Assembly: GCA_037147235.1 (NCBI GenBank)
Contig: JBAWVO010000209.1
Location: 1 to 11,685, forward strand
Length of the DNA: 11,685 nucleotides
Source: JANXQG01 sp037147235
Lineage (GTDB): Bacteria > Planctomycetota > Planctomycetia > Pirellulales > Thermoguttaceae
Direction: 5' to 3'
The position numbers and the translations under genes are program-made. Positions 7,209-11,685 of the stretch are shown piece by piece; the first letter of the stretch is position 1, and the number at the start of each line of letters is the position of its first letter. The notes beneath the pieces were generated by a model. It did not search any database. It was not told the DNA's origin and was given only the letters and a program-made list of their open reading frames with translations.

Positions 7209-9953
7209 ATGCAAAGCGAACGCGAGCACGAGGCTCATGAATCAACCGACGCTGTTCGATTCCTGACGGCGATCTTCGTTCCAGGTGATACGGTCCTGAT
7301 AAGACCCGTGGAAACCTGGACCGAAGCTAACAAGCAGCAGTCGCGTGCGGATTACGACGGCATCGTCTACCACACGGTGGGACTTGGGCTGCCGGGTGGC
7401 CGTCGTGCTGCTTATCCAAAAAGCACAAAACATGCCATGGATCGGATCACCGAGCGGGCAGCGGTCGAACGGACCAACGTCTTCTTCGGCACCTGCCCCC
7501 GGTTCGCCCCAGCCAACGAGCGCGCAGCAACATCCTACGATCTTGCTTGGCAGATACGCACAATCCGTTGTCTGTGGGCCGACATTGACGGCCTGGCCGA
7601 CGGCCGCGAAGGAATTGACCAGGCCCTGACGCGATGTTCTGACGCCAATCTGCCGATCCCGTCGATCGTCGTGGCCAGCGGGCATGGGATTCATGCCTAC
7701 TGGTTGCTGGATTATCCAGTTATTCTGGACGATTACCCTGATTCCGTCCCTCTGGCGGTTCACACCGAATTCACCGACCGCGGGGACGGGGGCAAAAAGC
7801 GGCGCAGACAGTATATATATAGTGGTAATCTCAACGAACGGCTTTACCTCGATCTTCCACATCACCGGCCGCCGTTGTCCCCCAAGGCCCAGGCGATCCA
7901 AGACACCCTGGCCGGCATCGCCCAGGCGATCGGCGGTGACCACACGACCGACCTGAGTCGGATCCTCCGCGTCCCCGGCACCCTCAACCGGAAAAATGAA
8001 CGCAACGGCACGCCACCGGTCCCTTGCACGCTTATTACCTGCGACCCTAACCGCCGGTATCCGATTTCCGCCTTCGCCAAATTCGAGGCGAGCAGCCCAC
8101 AAAAGATCGATCGCGAGCGGATTGTCAAAATGCCGCTCCCTAAACAGAAGAAGCTCGGCACCCGTGGACAAACCCGGCTCGATGCTCTTGTGGCTGATTG
8201 CGTGGCGGCCGACTCTGGCACTCGCAGCGAAACCGACTATGCCCTCTGCTGCTGGGCTGTGGAAAACGGCCAGTTGTCGGACGATATCTGGCGAGCAGTC
8301 AGTGACATCGGGAAATTCGGCGAGCAGGGCCGACGCTACTTTGATCTCACTTGGGCGGCGGCAGCAGGCCACACCCGCGAGAAGACTTACGTGGCGGCCA
8401 GAGCCAAGGCCGCTAAAAGACAGGAAGCAAAAGAAAAGGAGGAATCGGAAGAAGGTGAGAAGAGCGGCGACGAGTCCAACGAAACGCCCGACGATCCACA
8501 TCGACTGGCACGGCTGAACCTCACTCGTTACGCGGCCAGCCACGAAGGCAGGACGCTTAAAACATGGCGTGACGCATGGTACGTCTGGAAGCGTAACGCA
8601 TACCGAAAGATTTCCGTGGGTGAACTGCGGGCAAAATTGGCCCGCTCAGTCAAAGAGGAATTTGACCGCTTGAATATGATCGAGCAGGACAACCACGCTG
8701 AAACTTCAAAAGACAACACGCCCCCGCCCGCCACACGTCACGTCTCCGTGCAGCTTGTTTCCAATGTAGTACTGGCCACCAGCACGCTCGACGATCTGGC
8801 CAGCGGCCCGGTTTGTCTTCCAAACGAGATCGAACCCAATACCTGGATCCCGACCCGCGAGCGGCGATCCTACATTTCCATGCGAAATGGGATCCTCGAC
8901 ATCCAGGCGATCACCGAAGACCGCCCCGACTACCTCCTTCCATCCGACCCGAACTGGTTCTCGATGGTTTCCCTGGGGTACAACTTCGACATCAACGCGA
9001 CCTGCCCACTGTGGGACGGATTCCTACGGTTTAACCTTGAAGACGACGTCGAGCGGATCGCCGTAGCTCAGGAGTGGGCCGGCTACCTCCTCGTGCCTTC
9101 CACAGATGAGCAGAAATTCCTGGTGCTTGAGGGAGAGGGGAAGAATGGGAAGTCTGTGTATATTGCGGCGTTGACTGCCATGCTTGGGGTGGAGAATGTT
9201 TCTAGTGTTGCTTTAGAAAACTTCGGAGACCGTTTCCAACGAACCGACACAATCGGGAAACTCCTCAACACGTCCAGCGATTGCGGAGAACTCGACAAGG
9301 CGGCCGAGGGCCTGCTGAAGTCGTTCATTTCAGGCGACCGGATGTTCTTCGATCGCAAGGGGATCGAGGGCATGAACTGTCCTCCCACAGCCCGGTTGAT
9401 GATCGCCTGCAACAACCGGCCGCGATTCAACGACCGATCGGACGGCATCTGGCGGCGAATGCTGTGCATGCCATGGAAGATCGAGGTGCCCGAGGACAGA
9501 CGGGTTCGCGGCATGGACAAGGTCGCCTGGTGGCAGAAGTCGGGCGAGCTGGGCGGAATCTTCTGCTGGGCACTTGAGGGGTTGATCAGGTTGATTCAGC
9601 AGAAGGGATTTACGCACTCGGCGGAGATGGATCTAACGCTCAACGACTACAAGCAGGAGATGAATCCGGCCCGTGGGTTCCTCACAGAAAATGTAGAAGA
9701 GAATTCTACGGGTGAAATTCCATCTGCGTGGCTCTACCATCTCTACAGAAAATGGGCAGATATGTCTGGGTATCATCCGCTGGCGTCAAAAACTTTTTTT
9801 AAGGAAGTCGTTCGCGTTTTCAAAAAAGCAAAAAAAATACGACGAGGGGATAGAAATTCAAGATTCTGGGCTTACGAAGGAATTCAATTCACGCAGGAAA
9901 TAATTTGCGGAGAAAAAACAGCAAATTCACATCAATTTAACCCCTCCTTTTAG
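7209..9953 (+). CDS. Primase-helicase: RepB-like AEP primase fused to P4/D5-type SF3 helicase
   Basis: 914 residues. The primase part has the three archaeo-eukaryotic primase motifs: WADID (Asp125, Asp127), SGHGIHAYW (157-165, His159 and His162) and DLSRILRVPGTLNRK (248-262). A charged linker (about 400-425, Lys/Glu-rich) joins it to the helicase. That part has the D5 N-terminal region, Walker A GEGKNGKS (642-649), DCGELD (691-696) as the second acidic motif, ACNNRPRF (733-740) and an Arg-finger region GIWRRM (746-751). The last 90 residues look like a D5 C-terminal domain (SAWLYHLYRKWADMSGY). P4 alpha and related proteins bind iterons, unwind the origin and prime synthesis; an iteron array follows 3 bases after this stop. 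The final 180 bases of 9781-9960 are only about 37% GC with long A and T runs, unlike the rest. The start has only a weak upstream GGGG site (7198-7201). Confidence 0.92.
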   Translation: MQSEREHEAHESTDAVRFLTAIFVPGDTVLIRPVETWTEANKQQSRADYDGIVYHTVGLGLPGGRRAAYPKSTKHAMDRITERAAVERTNVFFGTCPRFAPANERAATSYDLAWQIRTIRCLWADIDGLADGREGIDQALTRCSDANLPIPSIVVASGHGIHAYWLLDYPVILDDYPDSVPLAVHTEFTDRGDGGKKRRRQYIYSGNLNERLYLDLPHHRPPLSPKAQAIQDTLAGIAQAIGGDHTTDLSRILRVPGTLNRKNERNGTPPVPCTLITCDPNRRYPISAFAKFEASSPQKIDRERIVKMPLPKQKKLGTRGQTRLDALVADCVAADSGTRSETDYALCCWAVENGQLSDDIWRAVSDIGKFGEQGRRYFDLTWAAAAGHTREKTYVAARAKAAKRQEAKEKEESEEGEKSGDESNETPDDPHRLARLNLTRYAASHEGRTLKTWRDAWYVWKRNAYRKISVGELRAKLARSVKEEFDRLNMIEQDNHAETSKDNTPPPATRHVSVQLVSNVVLATSTLDDLASGPVCLPNEIEPNTWIPTRERRSYISMRNGILDIQAITEDRPDYLLPSDPNWFSMVSLGYNFDINATCPLWDGFLRFNLEDDVERIAVAQEWAGYLLVPSTDEQKFLVLEGEGKNGKSVYIAALTAMLGVENVSSVALENFGDRFQRTDTIGKLLNTSSDCGELDKAAEGLLKSFISGDRMFFDRKGIEGMNCPPTARLMIACNNRPRFNDRSDGIWRRMLCMPWKIEVPEDRRVRGMDKVAWWQKSGELGGIFCWALEGLIRLIQQKGFTHSAEMDLTLNDYKQEMNPARGFLTENVEENSTGEIPSAWLYHLYRKWADMSGYHPLASKTFFKEVVRVFKKAKKIRRGDRNSRFWAYEGIQFTQEIICGEKTANSHQFNPSF

Positions 9954-9959
9954 GTTTGG

Positions 9960-9986
9960 TGTCCTATGTGTCCTATGTGTCCTATC
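9960..9986 (+). repeat. Left iteron array, three 9-bp units
   Basis: Units at 9960-9968 and 9969-9977 are TGTCCTATG; the third at 9978-9986 is TGTCCTATC. They are direct repeats without spacer, so a bound protein would meet nearly the same helical face only roughly (9 bp against 10.5 bp per turn). Confidence 0.9.
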
Positions 9987-10056
9987 AACTCTATACGAAC
10001 CTATATGAAAACATAGTGAGTAATATATATGCCCGCATATAGAAGCGATAGGAATT

Positions 10057-10083
10057 GATAGGACACATAGGACACATAGGACA
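10057..10083 (-). repeat. Right iteron array, three 9-bp units, inverted
   Basis: Units are GATAGGACA (10057-10065), then CATAGGACA twice (10066-10074, 10075-10083), the exact reverse complement of the left array, including its variant unit at the inner end. Confidence 0.9.
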
Positions 10084-10112
10084 CCAACAGTTTTACGAAC
10101 GGAAAACAAAAA

Positions 10113-10442
10113 ATGGGAATATTAGACGACCTGAAAAGAAATTCGCTGATAGAAACAATTCTGACGACGACTCCAGAAATTCAAATGGAGGCTGAGACGA
10201 CGACAACGCCGCCGCCGCCGCTAAGTGTAGATCCCAACCCCACCTCCGGCTTCCGGATCGTCGCCGTCGCCGGTCCGTTGTGGCCGATCGACCCGGACAT
10301 CGTTTACTCGCCTGAAGCCAATTTGTCTGAGCGACGGGCGGCATTCGAGCAGTTCGAGTGGTGCAACTTGGTCGAGGCGAGGAAAGCGAAGGCGAAAGCT
10401 AGGGAGAAACGAACTACCCAAAATAATCGTCTTGAAATTTAA
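10113..10442 (+). CDS. Hypothetical protein next to the putative origin
   Basis: 109 residues, not recognised. It starts 25 bases after the right iteron arm with a weak site (GGAAAA at 10101-10106). The N-terminus MGILDDLKRNSLIETIL is an amphipathic helix. A low-complexity Thr/Pro run (ETTTTPPPPLS) coded by near-repetitive triplets at about 10196-10220 follows. The middle (GFRIVAVAGPLWPIDPDIVYSPEANLSERRAAFEQFEWC) looks like a short folded unit, and the end is a basic helix (EARKAKAKAREKRTTQNN). The stop overlaps the ribosome binding region of the next small gene, so it belongs to the same transcript. Base use is mixed: AT-rich at the start like the origin, GC-rich later. Confidence 0.65.
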   Translation: MGILDDLKRNSLIETILTTTPEIQMEAETTTTPPPPLSVDPNPTSGFRIVAVAGPLWPIDPDIVYSPEANLSERRAAFEQFEWCNLVEARKAKAKAREKRTTQNNRLEI

Positions 10443-10443
10443 T

Positions 10444-10449
10444 GAGGAG
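10444..10449 (+). promoter_or_regulatory. Ribosome binding site of the 31-codon gene
   Basis: GAGGAG ends 5 bases before the ATG at 10455. It is among the clearest sites in the window and is the main reason for calling this short gene. Confidence 0.6.
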
Positions 10450-10454
10450 TAAAC

Positions 10455-10550
10455 ATGGGGGGACGAGGGATGAAAACCATTGCCGACGCGGAGCGGACAT
10501 TAGCAGGTCGTAATAACCACCCACCCACGCATGGAGCGAGTGCAAAATGA
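10455..10550 (+). CDS. 31-residue small protein
   Basis: The frame reads MGGRGMKTIADAERTLAGRN and then NHPPTHGASAK. Evidence for translation is positional: a strong GAGGAG site at ideal spacing, a gap of only 12 bases after the previous stop, and an ATGA overlap of its stop with the next start (10547). The protein is basic, with a short helical part (MKTIADAERTLAG) and a Pro/His tail. An internal ATG at 10470 is a possible second start. It may be a regulatory leader for coupling translation into the next gene rather than a working protein. No homologous family is recognised. Confidence 0.5.
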   Translation: MGGRGMKTIADAERTLAGRNNHPPTHGASAK

Positions 10551-10921
10551 ATTATCCAAAATGCCCACAGTGCGAACAGCGTATTGAACAACCATCTGGA
10601 TTTTGCGGCTGCACCATCCGTCCAAACGATCCTACCCCCGAGGAGATCGCCGCTATCGTTGGCCCAAAGCCTATCGACGATTCGCTAGCCGAGGTGGATC
10701 GCGAAATCGCGGAGCGGCTGGCCGGACTCACACGCGAAAACCACCCGTATCCGATTGTCGGCATTGAGTGCAACGGGCGAGTGATACCGAACACGATTGA
10801 TTGGTTTTTGCCGTCGCCAAATGGCCATACACCACACTGTATGAGCCGTTCGAGAGGCGAGAACGCAAGGTGTGGAAGAATCGCCGAAGAGCCCATCAAA
10901 GCAAGTGAATGGCAAAGATAA
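10547..10921 (+). CDS. Small protein with N-terminal zinc-ribbon-like motif
   Basis: 124 residues, not recognised as a named family. Cys6 and Cys9 (CPQC), with Cys20 and Cys22 (CGC), form a pattern of a small zinc ribbon at the N-terminus. A second cluster, His94, His97, Cys98 and Cys109, could bind another metal. The middle is helical (EEIAAIVGPKPIDDSLAEVDREIAERLAGL). The start overlaps the 31-codon gene by ATGA, so translation is probably coupled. It is the last gene before the terminator-like hairpin, so it probably ends the replication operon. A DNA-binding or regulatory role is possible but unproven. Confidence 0.7.
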   Translation: MNYPKCPQCEQRIEQPSGFCGCTIRPNDPTPEEIAAIVGPKPIDDSLAEVDREIAERLAGLTRENHPYPIVGIECNGRVIPNTIDWFLPSPNGHTPHCMSRSRGENARCGRIAEEPIKASEWQR

Positions 10922-11051
10922 ATATTGGGGGATGAGCTGATGTTCCGACCGGCTATATCTTCCCGAATTGCTTGGAAGTCGAATCTTAGAATTTATCTCA
11001 AAGATGCTCTTGACACTTCCCCGAGATATGCAAAAACCACACTCGTAATGC

Positions 11052-11077
11052 AAGCCTCATACGGGCTTAAGTTTTTT
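11052..11077 (+). terminator. Rho-independent terminator candidate
   Basis: AAGCCT and GGGCTT form a 6-bp stem (last pair a T-G wobble) with loop CATAC, followed by AAG and six T (11072-11077). The stem is short, so strength is moderate. It would end the replication operon; it lies only 24 bases before the next start, so it may act as an attenuator for the following genes. The rest of 10922-11051 shows no gene and no convincing promoter. Confidence 0.55.
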
Positions 11078-11101
11078 CCCACTTCCCCCCAAGGTGAAAC
11101 C

Positions 11102-11395
11102 ATGAGCGAAATTCTTCTTGCCGCGATCCCCGAAAGTACCGTCCATGCCAACCTTGCCGCGGCCGTCCTGGCCGGTTGCGACTGCGATCCCGACTGCGCG
11201 TGCGAGGCCGTGGCCTCGTCGCTATCGGCGTCGTTCGGTCCCATCGTGCAGCAGATCATCAACTTGATCAAGTCCGGCCTGACGAACCTGCCGTCGATCC
11301 TGGCCGCCCTGGCGGCGACTGGTATCGTGCTGCCGCCTTGGGTGTCGCTGGTCGTGACCATCCTGTTGGCCGTGATTACCAAACCCGCCGCTTGA
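11102..11395 (+). CDS. Small Cys-cluster protein with C-terminal membrane segment
   Basis: 97 residues from the ATG at 11102, chosen because AAGGTG (11091-11096) precedes it by 5 bases and the preceding in-frame stretch runs through the terminator. The N-terminal helix has a Cys cluster, Cys26, Cys28, Cys32 and Cys34 (CDCDPDCAC), which could bind a metal or form disulfides. An amphipathic helix follows (FGPIVQQIINLIKSGLTNL), then Ala/Leu-rich hydrophobic sequence (ILAALAATGIVL) and a strong segment WVSLVVTILLAVI (about 79-91). The chain ends KPAA. This shape, small with one or two membrane spans, is seen in holin-like proteins, and it precedes a secreted protein gene. A lysis or envelope role is inferred only. 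No family is recognised. Confidence 0.65.
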   Translation: MSEILLAAIPESTVHANLAAAVLAGCDCDPDCACEAVASSLSASFGPIVQQIINLIKSGLTNLPSILAALAATGIVLPPWVSLVVTILLAVITKPAA

Positions 11396-11402
11396 CCCAG
11401 AT

Positions 11403-11475
11403 CCACGGACTGGGTTCCGTGGGCCAAAAGCGGTCCAGCCGGCGGGTGCGGAACTTTCGTTCGCCGCCCGCCGGC
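11403..11475. promoter_or_regulatory. Two intergenic hairpins between the membrane and secreted protein genes
   Basis: Hairpin A: CCACGGA (11403-11409) pairs perfectly with TCCGTGG (11416-11422) around a 6-base loop. Hairpin B: GCCGGCGGG (11438-11446) pairs perfectly with CCCGCCGGC (11467-11475). No T-run follows either, so they suit RNA processing, stability or partial attenuation better than a classic terminator. Confidence 0.5.
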
Positions 11476-11498
11476 CACCGTTTCACCAAGGTAAACCT

Positions 11499-11685
11499 AT
11501 GAAACGCTCGATGATTGCCTTGCTTCTGTTGATTGGTTCCGGCGTATCGGCATCTCCGGCAGCATCCAATTCTGATACTGCGCTGTCGGGGGTGCCGTCC
11601 ATTTTGCCAGACCCCATCGCGACGGCCTTTACCAAGGTCCAGGCCGACTTGACCGCCCTGGCAGCGGCCCAGGCCGATGTTGCCC
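11499..11685 (+). CDS. Secreted or periplasmic protein, 3'-truncated
   Basis: The ATG at 11499 follows AAGGT (11488-11492) at good distance. The 62 residues seen begin with a clear signal peptide: MKRS, a hydrophobic core MIALLLLIGSGV, and a likely signal peptidase I site SA-SP. There is no lipobox Cys. After a short Ser/Pro-rich part (SNSDTALSGVPSILPDPIATAF) an Ala-rich helix begins (TKVQADLTALAAAQADVA) with heptad-like spacing, suggesting a coiled coil. The gene continues beyond the window. Together with the upstream membrane protein it might be a lysis (spanin-like) or envelope function; this is a guess. Not recognised. Confidence 0.7.
   Translation, partial: MKRSMIALLLLIGSGVSASPAASNSDTALSGVPSILPDPIATAFTKVQADLTALAAAQADVA

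Larger units (their letters stand above)
9956..10087. other. Putative replication origin: inverted iteron arrays around AT-rich centre
   Basis: Two perfect 33-bp inverted arms (9956-9988 and 10055-10087) enclose 66 bp rich in A and T, including TAATATATAT at 10021-10030. Each arm holds three 9-bp units on the pattern TGTCCTATG, reversed in the right arm. A nested inverted pair CTATATG (10001-10007) and CATATAG (10036-10042) and a degenerate extra unit near 10047 lie inside. Iterons beside a P4-type initiator gene plus an AT-rich unwinding region are the known build of such origins. Not proven: it could be a MITE-like insertion, since TTTTA stands 3 bp outside each end (9948-9952, 10091-10095), or an RNA hairpin. 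Confidence 0.65.

Noticed and set aside
7809..7823. TATATATATAG run that looks like a -10 element
   Set aside because: It is coding sequence (QYIYSG) inside the primase domain, with no -35 partner seen and no gene start behind it.
7242..8543. Long open frame of 433 codons on the minus strand
   Set aside because: It lies fully inside the primase part of the primase-helicase gene, whose motifs are clear on the + strand. The protein read from the minus strand has no recognisable domain, and GC-rich codon use easily keeps the opposite strand open.
9956..10087. CRISPR array or Rho-independent terminator as explanation of the repeats
   Set aside because: The 9-bp units have no spacers between them and are mirrored, unlike CRISPR. 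The loop of 66 bases and lack of a T-run after the right arm do not fit a terminator.
11010..11032. Perfect -35 box TTGACA at 11010-11015
   Set aside because: No acceptable -10 box at 16-18 bases; the nearest, TATGCA at 11027, is only 11 bases away.
10925..11101. Upstream extension of the Cys-cluster protein gene
   Set aside because: The frame is open, but it passes through the terminator-like hairpin, and the ATG at 11102 has a better ribosome binding site and a natural start.

Overview
The window looks like the DNA replication and recombination module of a tailed phage or prophage in a GC-rich bacterium. All the genes I accept are on the + strand, closely packed, with short gaps or ATGA-type overlaps. 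No rRNA, tRNA, CRISPR array or transposase gene was seen. The host cannot be fixed from this sequence alone. GC-rich codon use and the gene set are compatible with a planctomycete-type host, but that is only an impression.

Layout: (1) 3-1961 is a recombination block. It holds a 5'-truncated Sak4/AAA_24-type RecA-fold ATPase, a small overlapping ORF, and a DUF669-like protein that probably acts as a single-strand-binding accessory. (2) 1962-2090 is a non-coding gap with two hairpins. (3) 2091-7145 carries a RecD2-like helicase with an embedded DUF6011-like Cys motif, a small unknown protein, an ERCC4/XPF-type nuclease, and a coiled-coil protein with a C-terminal helix-hairpin-helix-like region. 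(4) 7209-9953 is a 914-residue fusion of an archaeo-eukaryotic (RepB-like) primase and a P4/D5-type superfamily 3 helicase, the likely replication initiator. (5) 9956-10087 is a 132-bp element with perfect 33-bp inverted arms, each made of three 9-bp iterons around an AT-rich centre. It is the best candidate for the replication origin. (6) 10113-10921 holds three small unknown genes, one of only 31 codons and one with a zinc-ribbon-like Cys pattern. (7) A terminator-like hairpin at 11052-11077 separates this operon from two small genes for envelope-type proteins: one with a C-terminal membrane segment and a Cys cluster, one with a signal peptide that runs off the window.

Proposed working: the primase-helicase binds the inverted iterons, melts the AT-rich centre and primes synthesis. 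The Sak4-like ATPase and the SSB-like protein anneal or pair single strands. The RecD2-like helicase and the ERCC4-type nuclease unwind and cut branched intermediates. The last two genes may start a lysis or envelope module, which is a weak inference.

The strongest items for follow-up are the inverted-iteron element, the Cys motif inside the helicase, the nuclease without its usual helix-hairpin-helix domain next to a gene that seems to carry one, and the repeated C-terminal helical domain in and after the Sak4-like protein.
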